DNA from: Deroplatys truncata
Lineage: Eukaryota > Arthropoda > Insecta > Mantodea > Mantidae
NCBI GenBank assembly: GCA_030765065.1
Contig: CM060980.1
Span: 62,976,364 to 63,040,363 of the forward strand
DNA: 64,000 bases
Reading direction: 5' to 3'
Shown here: in pieces, positions 47,060-58,899 of the stretch
How positions within the stretch are numbered: the first letter of the stretch is position 1
Layout: every line of letters begins with the position of its first letter
The notes under the pieces: generated by a model
Told to the model about the DNA's origin: nothing
Seen by the model: the letters and a program-made list of their open reading frames with translations, nothing else
The model's database searches: none
Translations under genes and position numbers: made by a program

Positions 47060-50000
47060 ATGGCCATATGCATATGTCGTTATTCCATCCTCAGCAACGA
47101 CTCTTTTATCGTCGTATGGAGTCAATGCAATTTTATTCACTTGCACTGTGGTAACAGTATGTTTTCGTTACAGGATCAGATTCATGGGTGTCCTTATTAT
47201 TTCTCTGGCTTTAAGACAGTCTGTATAACTGTCGAATGTGATGTGCTGCTAAATAGCGCCACGTTTTATAACTTTAATCTTTTTTATGATTGAGCCGTGG
47301 ATATCTAGCGCATACATCTTAGGTCGCAGTCTGACAAAGCGTTGGATGATTTTACCATTAGCCTCATCTTTAAATTTTCCAAGCACTTTCTTGTTTAGAG
47401 CTGAATAGCATATATGGTTTGTAGGATAATCAGCCGTATCCAGATGCTCAAGAAAACGTAGCTTGTCCTTGTACACATCTTCAGTTGTAACTTGATGGAT
47501 GAATGAATCAGTGTCCATATACATCAGCTTCAGGTTTTCAACTCCATAATGCGGTAACAACACATCATAATGATAGTGGTACATTAATGTCTTGGAGATG
47601 TCCAACACACTCATTCCAATGTATATAGGCTTGTTGAAGACGATCTGTCGGGAGGCCATATGCACAGCAGCTAGATTGGTAGCATATATTGTTCGATCGA
47701 TAAACGTAGGCTTTGCAATTAACTTTTCCAGAGTCTTCTCGTTTGTTTCACCAACCGTATATCCACACGATTACGAAGGTTCTCCAATGTTTTTCCAAAC
47801 ATAGCATTGTTGAACAGTTTGTAGAGATCCTTCTCAAAATCATTTGCAGCCTTTTGTCGTAGTCTGTTGTTAAATTCCACATACGGTTTTAACCACTGTG
47901 ACTGTCAGAATTGTAGCACACGATGGATTTTTGTTAGTTGTAGTCCATGACTAAGAGCTTGCTTCAAAGTCATGTAATGCACTACATACTTCTTTCGTAA
48001 TCCAAGGTGAGGAATTAACTTCTTTGTAGTAGACTCCTTTGGTTTCTGACACTCAGGCAGGAATGGTAAATCATTATGCAGATCATGGAGTTCAACAGGA
48101 TACTCGATGTCAACTTCTAATATGTATCCATGAGGATCATCTTCTTCCAGTCTTTGTAAGTTTATTTCTTCAGGTGAAACCCACTGAAATCCACCAAAAG
48201 GAAGGGCGTGACACATTGCCCACCCATATTGGTTATTAGCGTCCTCATATGTGATGAATTGGGTTGGTCTCGACGGATCAAACTTTTCCATGTAAGTGTT
48301 ATTAGCCTCTGCATACCGATGGGACACTTGGCATAAACCTCCTCTTATGCCGGATTCCACCATGAGTAGTTGGTCATAATCCTGTAACAGTTCCAGTTCG
48401 ATTCCAGTATACAGTAACATGGCGTCCCATGTACGTCCTGGAGAGGTAAAATAATGTGCTGGATCAACTTTGTGCGTTTTGAGAGTTTGCTCTCTGAATG
48501 TCTCAAAGACATCAGCTAGAAGAAGAACATCAGATATTAAGTAGAGGTCACTGTATTCACCCAGGTTTCTCACATTGAACAGTCTCCATACATTTCCAGC
48601 ATGTTCGTAGTCAGCATCACTAATTTCTTCTTCATTCAGTTTATTGTAGAAGTAGTTCTTAGGAGGCAGGCAGGTATCGTTCAAGACGTCCCATGAAGTG
48701 ACGTAATCATAGGGAAATACACCCTTACGTGTCATCAACTTCATCCTGTCTTCTCCGAAGTACTTCAATGTTTCAGGGTACGATGCTAGATTTTTTACCA
48801 GCTTATCCAAGCTTGTACTCAGGAACCGAAAACTATCTACAAAACGGAGCTTTATATCTCCTACATACTTGGAGAATGAGATATAGCTTTCTTCAGAGTT
48901 AGGAATTACCTCCACACGTTCACTTGTACATCCCAACTCCTTAACAATGAAGTGTGAGTCATACCCACTGAGGTTGTGCATGAAGACAGGAATATATTTA
49001 GGCGTTTTACAGGCTAAATTGCATTCATTATGAAGACTTCCCCGATATTCACCACTGATGTGATCATGGTCGCGTACTTTATAGTTCACTTCTGTAAAGG
49101 GTTTTCCACACAAGTAGCATACTATAGAAGACTCAAAATCCTTTTGCTGTTGATCTGTAAGTTTCAGGGGCATGACAGATTTGTATATATTATTAATCTC
49201 CTTTGCAAGGAATGACAGGTATTCCATAAACTTCTGAGCAGCATCAACACCACGATATACATAGGGATGCTTAGGAAGACTAGTTTCCAGATGTTCAACG
49301 CTGGTTGATGGTTTAACGTAAACACAGAAGCTCATTGCTGTATGCTCTTGATAAGGGGTTGTATAAGAAGTTTCAGGACTGGGTATGCATGTATGACATG
49401 GAGTGAGAATGCTTTCAAAGTCTGCATAGATGACGTAAGGTAGTTTCAACATCCTTTCAAAATTTTTAAACTGTACAATTGATTTTTCCTTTGTAGGCAT
49501 AACTACCCTTGCAACACCATGCTGATTACAGATAGATGCATGTTCTTGCAGTTTTTCCAGACCACTTCGTCCATACTGATTGTCAAAGTGAGTAAAGCAC
49601 CGCTTGCAGGTATATATCACTCCATCATGCTTAGTTTTCTGACGTCGAACGAGCTTCTCAAAATTCTTGATATATACATAGTGATGTTTTCCACTACTAT
49701 CACTCAATAGTAGGAGGTCACGGTGGTCAGGTAGCTCAGTGCCAGCAACCTTTATCGGATACACTTCATGCTTCTCATCCAATCCGAAAACGTTGATAGA
49801 CATCCTATTAAGCTTCTCAAATTTAGGTATTTGAGAAAGTGGAGTAGGATAGGAAACGCAGCTGAAGTCGTACTTATCTTGAAGCTGTTTGTATTTACTG
49901 ACGCGTTGAGGCTTGGTGCTGACGAATTTGGCCAATACAGAATATATAAAACATTGTTCATCCTTATAGTTTTGGATGTTAATGCAGGCTTTCCTTGCTT

Positions 50001-50694
50001 CAATAGATGGCGGTAGGGGTATGTAGCTACTGCCTCGTAAGGGGTTGTACTTGTTAATACGAAGGCGCACCCCTTCCACAGCAAGCAGAGCCCAGCTGCT
50101 TCCCTTCAGTTGTGAATCCTCCATTTCAGTAACCAACTTCTTCATTTTCGTTTCCAGCATAGAGTCCAGATCCGTTTCTAAGAATGCAGCTTGATTCCGT
50201 GTTTTAAATGTTTTGTCACAGGTTTCTCCGATACTGTTTACAAATCGGCACTCAACCAGCAGATTAATTTTCACACTCTTGTGAATACCAAGCTCTTTAT
50301 GCACTGCCTGGATTATTCGTTGTTTGGCCTCATGCAGGTACATATTCAAGTCCTTAGATGAATCGAATCGTATAAAATACGATTTCAATCGTCCTTCGAA
50401 CGCTGTCTCGTACTCTTTCATGTCACAGCCCTCCATTGTGGATAATATGTGATGTTTGGTAGGCTCCAATCTGCTTTTCTTCTGAGGACTGCTTATTTCA
50501 CATACGTCCTCGTGCCGCTGTCCCTTATAACCATCATTAAAGGTTACATTACAATGTTTACATTTGAAGAGCTTCTTGCAGCTCATCTCGTGTCTTCTCT
50601 TGTCATAACTTCGGAGGAATTCCTTTCTACATTTACTACAAGCGTATCCAGTAGCGCTTGGAATAATATCCTTATACGCTGAGTTATTCATCAT
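47060..50694 (-). pseudogene. Protein-primed family B DNA polymerase of Polinton (pPolB), inactivated
   Basis: The replicative polymerase copies the linear element from protein-primed ends. The main open part is 929 codons (50,694 to 47,905). Residues 17-65 hold two zinc-finger-like motifs (CSKC...H...C and CKHC...H...C). The 3'-5' exonuclease motifs follow: YADFES near 423, NLSGYDSHF near 575 and YLISDVLLLADVFE near 723. A CxxC/DHDH insertion lies near 526-545, and palm motif A (YEDANNQYGWAM) near 820. An in-frame TGA at 47,905 stops it. Motif B lies just beyond, a frameshift falls near 47,760, and motif C (YMDTDSF, near 47,515) is in a separate 138-codon frame (47,665-47,249). Residual C-terminal similarity continues in a third frame to about 47,060. 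With only three or so lesions in about 1,200 codons, inactivation looks fairly recent. Confidence 0.92.
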
Positions 50695-50846
50695 TATTCT
50701 TGATGCAATAACGTATTAATCCTTCTTCAAGGGAAATGTAGACCTTTTTGCCTTGATAACACTTTAGAAAGCTGATTATTCTTGGAGAGAACGCGATGTT
50801 AACACCGCAAGACTAATTAGCGCAATGAAGTCCAGTGTCGCGGTCA

Positions 50847-50860
50847 CCCTATTTATAAAG
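50847..50860 (-). promoter_or_regulatory. Candidate TATA box of the pPolB gene
   Basis: On the minus strand, CTTTATAAATAGGG lies about 155 bases before the polymerase ATG (50,694). That would give a leader of roughly 125 bases. No other TATA-like element lies between them. Confidence 0.5.
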
Positions 50861-51007
50861 GTAGCACGAACCTTTTAGATCAATTATATACTGAATGTTA
50901 ATAATAAAACGATGATTAAGCGTCTAAACTCTTATATCTCAATACGTTACACAGGTATTCGGACGTTTCCGTAGGTGTTCGAACATGTTCGGGTGTTTGG
51001 AGAGGTG

Positions 51008-51483
51008 TTCGAATGTGTTGTGTATGTCTGCGTATGTATCTGTGTGTGTATGTGTTTTGAACTGTCTCGGGGTGTGCGTGTCTGTGTGTGTGTGTGTGTG
51101 TGTCTGTGTGTATGTGTGTATGTCTATGCGCGTCTGTGTGTATGTTTATGTGAGTGTGTTTTGAACTGTCTCTATGCGTGTGTATGTGTGTGTACGTCTA
51201 TGTGTGTGCGTGTCTGTGTGTGTATATGTCTGTGTGTGTATCTGTGTGTGCCGGTGTGTGTGTCTGTGTGTGTGTGTGTGTCCGTGCGTGTGTCTGTGTG
51301 TATGTCTCTGTGTGTGCGTGTGTGTATCTGTGTGTGAGTCTGTGTGTATGTGTGTGTATGTCAGTGTGTGTGTCCGCGCGTGTGTGTGTGTGTGAGTCTG
51401 TGTGTTTACGTCTGTGTGTGTGTGGGGGGGCGTGTGTGTGTGTGTGAGTCTGTGTGTTTGTCTGTGTGTGTGTGCGGGTGTGG
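51008..51483. repeat. (TG)n-rich tract, left border of internal inverted repeat
   Basis: Irregular GTGTGTCTGTGTGTATG runs with two TTTTGAACTGTCTC blocks (51,054 and 51,158). Frames rich in valine and cysteine here are artefacts. Confidence 0.95.
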
Positions 51484-52248
51484 GTGCTGATCAAGAAGAA
51501 GAAAGGAATAAAGTAGAAAGGAAGAAGGAAAGAGAGAAAGAAGAAAAAAAAGAAAGAAAATTAAGAATTTTAATTCAGACCTGAGGATACTTAAGTATAC
51601 TTATAAATATATGGGTTAAACACTTTTTATTCCAGCCGTATATGTCTCCTAGTTTAATATTTATGAACCATTAAATTTTTATAAAGATTCGAACAGGGAC
51701 CATAGGTTACCTAAGTACATATCACGGTTTAACACAGATAATGAATTACATCTAATAAATACATTTTTGATCCGTCCATACAACTCCCTTAGTTTAATAG
51801 CTATTGATCATTAAATATTTTGCTCTAAGATAATAGTAAAAAATTAATCCTTAAACAGCTTGATTACAATTATTTTCTAATGATACCTGAAAAGTCTTTC
51901 ACTAAGCCTCTTAGTGCTATAAACTTATTCTGATTTTACCATATTTGTCTAAGTCTTTTAACTCATTAAGAATTAACCATTTAGGTTTTACCGATTCGAG
52001 GTCGGATATGAACTTCGGACTCCTAAATAGTTGTTCAGAGAATCTATCCACTGCTATCAATTTAATGTAATTTGTTCGAAGAGTCTAGCTGCCCTACTTC
52101 GGGAATAATGAAACATCAAAGTTTAAAACTCTGGCGAGACTCGAACTCCGGTCCCTAGAGATATCTTTCCGTAACTAATCAATAATACAGAACTATGTGA
52201 ATCCTTGTTGATGCTAAAAGGGCATAAAGTCAGTAGTACACAATGAGA
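51484..52248. repeat. Internal inverted repeat, left core arm
   Basis: About 765 bp whose inverted complement is 53,373-54,137. I counted only a handful of differences on reading through (for example near 51,893, 52,132 and 52,175), so identity is around 98 percent. It contains a purine-rich block (51,491-51,560). It also contains the complement of a tRNA-like B box (GACTCGAACTCCGG, 52,138-52,151). Confidence 0.93.
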
Positions 52249-52250
52249 CC

Positions 52251-52605
52251 TTCTGGATCAATTTATGGCTTTTTAATTGGCTTAATTGATTTAAATTGGC
52301 TGTAATTGGTCTTTCATGTAAGTCCGACCTAAGTACATGATACCTTCTGGATCAATTTATGGCTTTTTAATTGGTTCACATGGTTCATTTGGTCTTTCAT
52401 GTAAGCCCGACCTAAAGCACATGGGGTTTCTGGATCAATTTATGGCTTTTTAATTGGTTCACTTGGTTCACTTGGTCTTTCATGTAAGCCCGACCTAAAG
52501 CACATGGGGTTTCTGGATCAATTTATGGCTTTTTAATTGGTTCAATTGGTCTTTCAGGCAAAGGGGACCTATAGTGCATGAGTCTTCTGGATCAAATTTA
52601 TGGTT
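52251..52605. repeat. Minisatellite, five units of 74-94 bp
   Basis: Each unit starts TTCTGGATCAATTTATGGCT and ends with GTCTTTCATGTAAG plus CGACCTAAAG. Starts are at 52,251, 52,345, 52,428, 52,511 and 52,585. Confidence 0.9.
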
Positions 52606-53372
52606 ACTGGCGATTTGACAGTTTGTCATTCCCGACCACGTGGAGGGCTTTACTTCAAGAAGCATATAAAGGCTCGCTCCTCGGCTTTGGGTGGGAGGAG
52701 GTAATCAAAATAATGTCTGCATTTCCAGTCAGCTATGAGACATGATTCACCCACTATAAAGTACACAGCGTTAATTCTAATCATATACATCAAATAAAAA
52801 ATACAAGTTAAAATCGAAAGGTTTAATTTTCACCATCCTACCGGGACTTGTTGCTTTGAACGGGTCGATAACACGCTAGTGTTATCCGCTAAAATGCAAC
52901 AGGAGGGTTCTGAAAGTTATCGTAGAAATGGCTAGTATACGATGTTCGCTAACTAAAGCACACCTCTTTATTACAATGAGAAATTTCGCAAATTAGAATC
53001 ACAAGCGATGAAAAAATATTAGAATATTTAGCTTTAAAGGTTAACAAGCGTCACTCTGTACTTAAATACCCTGATAAGAACGCTAAACCTTCTGTAAGCG
53101 GTATAGAAGAATGAGAAACTCAGTATACCAATTTTTGGAGCACAGACTATACAGCCCCGCATGTTATTGCCTGGAGGGGGGAGAACCCTTCTGTATACAA
53201 TTTAGCTGCTATTGTGTCCGAGCTTCGCCTTAGTGGCTTCTCCACATGTCTTGTTAAAAGGTCCAGCGTACATTTCTCCGAATCGTTCTAAAAACGTCGA
53301 TATTTACCAAGAAAATAATTTTAATAACTAGAACTACAAATAGATATCGCTACCAAGAATTGATACTTCACA
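52606..53372. other. Unique centre of the Polinton, no recognised gene
   Basis: A plus-strand TATA-like CATATAAAGG at 52,663 is followed by a ten-codon frame only. A 44-codon open stretch near 52,980-53,115 (SDEKILEYLALKVNKRHSVL) may be a relic of a lost Polinton gene, but I cannot assign it. Confidence 0.4.
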
Positions 53373-54137
53373 TCTCATTGTATACTACTGACTTTATGCC
53401 CTTTTAGCATCAACAAGGATTCACATAGTTCTGTATTATTGATTACTTACGGAAAGATATCTCTAGGGACCGGAGTTCGAGTCTCGCCATAGTTTTAAAC
53501 TTTGATGTTTCATTATTCCCGAAGTAGGGCAGCTAGACTCTTCGAACAAATTACATTAAATTGATAGCAGTGGATAGATTCTCTGAACAACTATTTAGGA
53601 GTCCGAAGTTCATATCCGACCTCGAATCGGTAAAACCTAAATGGTTAATTCTTAATGAGTTAAAAGGCTTAGACAAATATGGTAAAATCAGAATAAGTTT
53701 ATAGCACTAAGAGGCTTAGTGAAGGACGTTTCAGGTATCATTAGAAAATAATTGTAATCAAGCTATTTAAGGATTAATTTTTTACTATTATCTTAGAGCA
53801 AAATATTTAATGATCAATAGCTATTAAACTAAGGGAGTTGTATGGACGGATCAAAAATGTATTTATTAGATGTAATTCATTATCTGTGTTAAACCGTGAT
53901 ATGTACTTAGGTAACCTATGGTCCCTGTTCGAATCTTTATAAAAATTTAATGGTTCATAAATATTAAACTAGGAGACATATACGGCTGGAATAAAAAGTG
54001 TTTAACCCATATATTTATAAGTATACTTAAGTATCCTCAGGTCTGAATTAAAATTCTTAATTTTCTTTCTTTTTTTTCTTCTTTCTCTCTTTCCTTCTTC
54101 CTTTCTACTTTATTCCTTTCTTCTTCTTGATCAGCAC
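53373..54137. repeat. Internal inverted repeat, right core arm
   Basis: Inverted complement of 51,484-52,248. The tRNA-like segment is on the plus strand here, around 53,424-53,490 (GGAGTTCGAGTCTCGCC). The T stem pairs over only three bases, so it is not called a tRNA gene. Confidence 0.93.
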
Positions 54138-54795
54138 CCACACCCGCACACACAGACATAAACACACAGACTCACACACACACACGCCCCCCCGCACACA
54201 CACAGACATAAACACACAGACTCACACACACATACACACACACGCGGGCACACACACTGACATACACACACATACACACAGACTCACACACAGATACACA
54301 CACACACACACGCACACAGAGACATACACACAGACACACACACGGACACACACACACAGACACACGCATACACACAGACTCACACACAGATACACACACA
54401 CGCACAGACACGCACAGATACACACATACACACACGCAGACACACACACCCACACACACACAGGCACACACAGATACACACACACAGACATATACACACA
54501 CATACACACAGACTCACACACAGATACACACACGGACACACACAGGCACACACAGATACACACACAGACACGCACACACATAGAGACAGTTCAAAACACT
54601 CACAGCCATAAACACACAGACTCACACACACGCACACACATACATACACACAGACACACACACGGACACCCACACACAGACACACACACACAGACTCACA
54701 TACAGATACACACACACACAAACACACACACAGACACATACACACACAGACACGCACAGACATACACACACGCAGAGACAGTTCAAAACGCTCTA
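54138..54795. repeat. (CA)n-rich tract, right border of internal inverted repeat
   Basis: Mirrors the TG tract at 51,008-51,483, including two GAGACAGTTCAAAAC blocks (54,584 and 54,775). It is about 180 bp longer than its partner. The threonine/histidine-rich frame of 237 codons is an artefact. Confidence 0.95.
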
Positions 54796-54869
54796 ATAGA
54801 GATATCCACTGGAGCTTATAGGTACGTGGCTCTGTTATAATATAGCTTCATATGTGAGAGGCTCTGTCT

Positions 54870-55560
54870 TTAGATGATTGTATTGATTAATGTAGCGGTG
54901 AAGATGACGGGAATTGCGGGATTAGGGAGCTATGGTATTAATGGAGTTATGTGTTGGCGGGGCGAGAGTGTAGAGTTATGGTGTTAATGGAGGCCATTGA
55001 CGGTGGTGGCAATATAACGTTATGGTGTAATTGGAAGTAGTGGTATTTGTGATGGTGGTGATAGGGAGATGGTTATAGCATTGGTGGTATTGGAAGTAAT
55101 AGTGGTGGTGAAAGTGCGGAGTTATGATACAAATAGGTGTGTAGGAGTAATGGTGATAATGGTGATGGTGGGAATTGCGGGATAACTAGTTATGGTGTTA
55201 GTGGAGTAATGTGGTGGCGGTGGCGAAAGTGTAGACTTAGGGTGTTAATGGAGGCATATGCCGGTGGTGCCAATATAAGGTTATGGCGTAATTGGGAGTA
55301 GTGGTGCTTGTGATGGTAGTGATAGGGTCATGGTGCTGGTTATAAAGTTGGTGGTTTTGCAAATGATGGCGGTGGTGACAGTATAGAGTTATGCTGTTAA
55401 TGGAGACATGGTGGCGGTGATAGTATAAGGTTATGTTGTAATTGAAGGCGGGGGTGTTTATGATGGTGGTGATAGGCATGATGGTGATGGTTATTGTGAT
55501 GATTGTTTTTTGGAAATGGTGGTAGTGATGACAGAGGTGGTGGTCATTGTTTAGATGCTG
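54870..55560. repeat. GGT/GAT-rich imperfect tandem repeat, period about 262 bp
   Basis: The block starting GAATTGCGGGAT at about 54,911 recurs at about 55,173, and the AGTGTAGAGTTATGGTGTTA segment recurs with it. About 2.5 copies, internally rich in GGTGGT and GATGGT. Confidence 0.75.
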
Positions 55561-55865
55561 ATACATGTCCTGTTATGTGTATAGAAGGGCACACGTTTAT
55601 TACAAAGAAATACATGAACACTGTACAATATAGTGGGCTGCTAAGAGTAGCAAAGAAATATTTTTAATAGGTTTCAACGTTCTTGAAATATCTGATAATA
55701 GAATGGTTATGAGGCATGGGACTATGAGTGTGGACATGAGAAATATGGTCGCAGAGGGTGTTGAATTCCTGTAAAAGCATTCAAGGTTCTTGATTTAAGG
55801 AGACATTTGTGTGGTGTATGGATCCAGCAAGGCTATGATAGGTTATCCATTCAGCCGATAAGAGG

Positions 55866-56010
55866 GTTCTAGGTTACGCTAGAAAGGGAAATGGCAGCAT
55901 AGAATGGCTTGTGTAAAGGCAGTTTAGGCAAGCTTCTAGGTTACGCTAGGGCGGGTGATGACAAAATAGGATAGCTTGGGTAAAGTCAGTTTAGGCTAAC
56001 CTGGGTGAGG
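55866..56010. repeat. About 67-bp tandem repeat, two units
   Basis: TAGGTTACGCTAG occurs at about 55,870 and 55,938, each followed by a similar GGCAGTTTAGGC or GTCAGTTTAGGC block. Confidence 0.65.
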
Positions 56011-56890
56011 TTCTGATAGGGTACCTTAGATAATTAGCGAGTGGTCGAGCTTATAGCTTTTTGTTTATGACCAGCTGAATGGGTGATGAGACGACTGTTG
56101 ACTAAGATTGGTCTAGGTTTACGTGCACTCATTCAAGCTAGATTAGGTGATAGCAGGCTGGATGTGAAGTCTGCTTATACTATTTTCGCTAGGTTAGGGT
56201 ATTCAGAGCTAGCTTAGGACTGGATTGTTGGACAGATTATAAGGAATGGTATCAGATTGTGTTAGATTATTACTGGACAGAATGCCTATTGTTAGGATAG
56301 TCTGGGATAGGCAGAGTTAGGCTTACATGATTATTCGAGTTTGAAGAATGGTTTGCAAGACTGAGGCATTAGTTCTAAGTATGTTGAACTTACAATGGTG
56401 CTGTAGTAATGGCTGCTGAGAAAGGCTTCTTTGTACAAATTATCTCTTTCTACATTGTTATATGCAACATTAAACCTTGTGTTATTGCATGGTTCTGTTA
56501 GCATAGATTGTCTTGGGAATAGGTCGTTATGATTATCACGTATGGTTACGTTTCCTGGTTGCGTTAGAGGATTACAGAATGGAATAGACAATGAGAAGAT
56601 GATTCAGGGCAGGATGATCGGTGAGCGGGTAAGGTAGGGTAGTTTAGAATACTTCTACATTCACTAAAACTGTAAATCGATATACAGTTTATCCCTCTCG
56701 GTCTCATAGCTTATCTCCTCAAGATATATAAGTTTGTAGAAATTTAAAAAAAAGGTGTTTTAAAAGTATATAAAAGCGTTCTAACACTGCATAATAAATG
56801 TTCGTGAGGCATTAAACTATGTGCAGAAATATATCAAGTCCTGAAACCTGAATAAATACGTGGGTGAATACCTGATTTACTCATAAAATT
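56011..56890. other. Polinton interior without recognised gene
   Basis: TAG-rich, low-complexity. An 86-codon minus frame at 56,331-56,591 is unrecognised. Confidence 0.4.
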
Positions 56891-56899
56891 TCACAAAAT

Positions 56900-57450
56900 G
56901 TTTTAAAAGCTTGCGACAGTGCCTGATTAGTTGCTAAAGTACATTTAAAGCTGCTCAACTACTCCTGGAATAAGCTTTGAAAATGTCTGAAAAGGGTTGA
57001 AATACTTTGAGGCAATAGCATACAATACCTTTTAAGTGCTAAACAAAAACCTCAATCATTCTAAACACCCCCAGCATACTCTAAAATCATGTGTCAATAC
57101 CCCAAAAATAACCGCTAAAGTTTCTAAAGAACCGTTCAGAGTACTCTAAAAGCCTGAGTTCATGCCGCATCCATAGTCCACAATACGTTCAAAGAGCCTT
57201 AAATACTCCTACCAGTATCCTGAAAATACCTTATAGATGTTAAAATATCTTAAAATCAACATAAAACACCTCGAAATATTCCTAAACATCTTAGAACCTG
57301 TATCAATACTTTGAAAAGGTCCACTTCCAATCTCCAGAATGCTATTGAAACACCTGAAATTATCATTCCAGTATGTTAGAATGTTCTAAAAGCCTGTACT
57401 CATACCTGATACCACAAGCTGAAATACCTTTAAATAGTCACAAATATGCA
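56900..57450. repeat. Diverged tandem copies of part of the right terminal repeat
   Basis: The segment at 57,160-57,420 matches 58,165-58,390 in the same orientation (GCCGCATCCATAGTCC, AAACACCTCGAAATATTCC, and the order of weaker motifs). The segment at 56,945-57,015 matches 58,190-58,255 (GAGCTTTGAAAACG-like). A further weak start is at 57,425. Confidence 0.6.
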
Positions 57451-57939
57451 CATGAAAACTTTGGAAAGGGATACCCTCGGAAGTGTTGCATTACTTCAAA
57501 AATGGAAGCTTACCCATGTGCTGTGTATACACCTAGCAGATACCTAAAGAATAAATAAAAATAGGCGCTAACCCTGCTATTAGGTGTAAATCATAGTGCT
57601 AGTCTCAAGCCTAGATAAAAGGGGGGGCCAGGCACCTACCCTTACAACCCTTATCTAATAAAGCATCAATTATCTGGTAAAGACGATACACCTAGCCAAC
57701 AATTAACATACAAAAAAAAACATAAAAGCTGAATAAAAACAATATCACTAACTGAGCCTAAGGTCGAGTTAGAAAAGGCATCTCTACATACTTACACACA
57801 TGGTAGCATTAGAATATTGAAAAGGCCATAAAAGGATCCGATATGACTGTAAAAAACGTTAGAAATGGTTATAGATCATAAGACCTGTGTAATAGAAGAG
57901 AAAAACTCTATAAACAAGAGAGAATGCCTGAAAACCATT

Positions 57940-58130
57940 TCCCCAAAAGCCCACCAGGAACTCTAAGGGCATAAAAATAGCCACTGCACTTTCCAAAAGT
58001 CCATAAAAACAGCCACTACATTTACCAAAAGCCAATAAAACAGCCACTACTCTTTCCAAAAGCCGATAAAATAGCCCACTACACTTATCCAAAAGCCGAC
58101 AAACAGCCACTACACTTATCTAAAAGCCCC
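57940..58130. repeat. 31-bp minisatellite in right terminal repeat
   Basis: About six units of AAAACAGCCACTAC plus TTTCCAAAAGCC, the inverted partner of 46,245-46,545. Confidence 0.8.
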
Positions 58131-58899
58131 TTCAGGAACTCTTAATGGTCTGTGCCTATGCCACATCCATAACCTAAAATACCTTTAAAGAGCCACAAAC
58201 ACTCCTAGCACGAGCTTTGAAAACGTCTTGAAAATTGTCAAAATACCTTAAAAGCATCATAAAACACCTCGAAATATTCCGAAGCCTATATGAATACCCT
58301 GAATCTACCTGTTCCAGTTCCCTAAATGCTGCTGAAACTTCTAAAATTTCCCTGCCTCATACCAGAATGTCCTGAAAGCCTTGTTCATATCAAAAAAATA
58401 TCTGTACCTGTGCTTAAAATGTCTCTAAATGAACTCTAAAATGCTCCACAATTCCTAGTACACTGGCTAAAATGCTTACACCAATACCCTAAAACACGTA
58501 TCTGTATCTATGTCTAAAAATATTTTAAAGCCAGTAAGAGGATGTCAAATGGCTGTTCTACCGCATTAAAACATCATCAGAATACCTGCAAAGTTATCTA
58601 AGCATGTGCCTAAAAAGCTTCTAAGTGTGTTCTAAAATAGTTATATTGTGCTCTAAATACCTCTGAAATTCTTACTCTTCCCTTCTGGAAAAACACCCTA
58701 CATACCTTCAGTCCCTGTCTTCCCTAGCATTTCTCCCAGTATCCCCTACCTCTCATAAAGCGCATTCCTCCTGCCTCCCCCTCTAGCTGAGTATTACTCC
58801 TTGGGTTCCTATCTAACCTAACTTTAACACCTGTCTATCCTAGCATAGGATCTCTCTCCGTTTTCTCGTCTCTCCTTATAAACACATACTCAATTCTCC

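Noticed and set aside
48039-50682. Plus-strand frames of 60-82 codons
   Set aside because: Shadows of the polymerase gene on the opposite strand.
51154-51584. Valine/cysteine-rich frames of 60-120 codons
   Set aside because: They are translations of the TG microsatellite; overlapping open frames in several phases show there is no coding constraint.
54127-54840. A 237-codon threonine/histidine-rich frame and opposite frames
   Set aside because: Translation of the CA microsatellite, mirrored from the TG tract.
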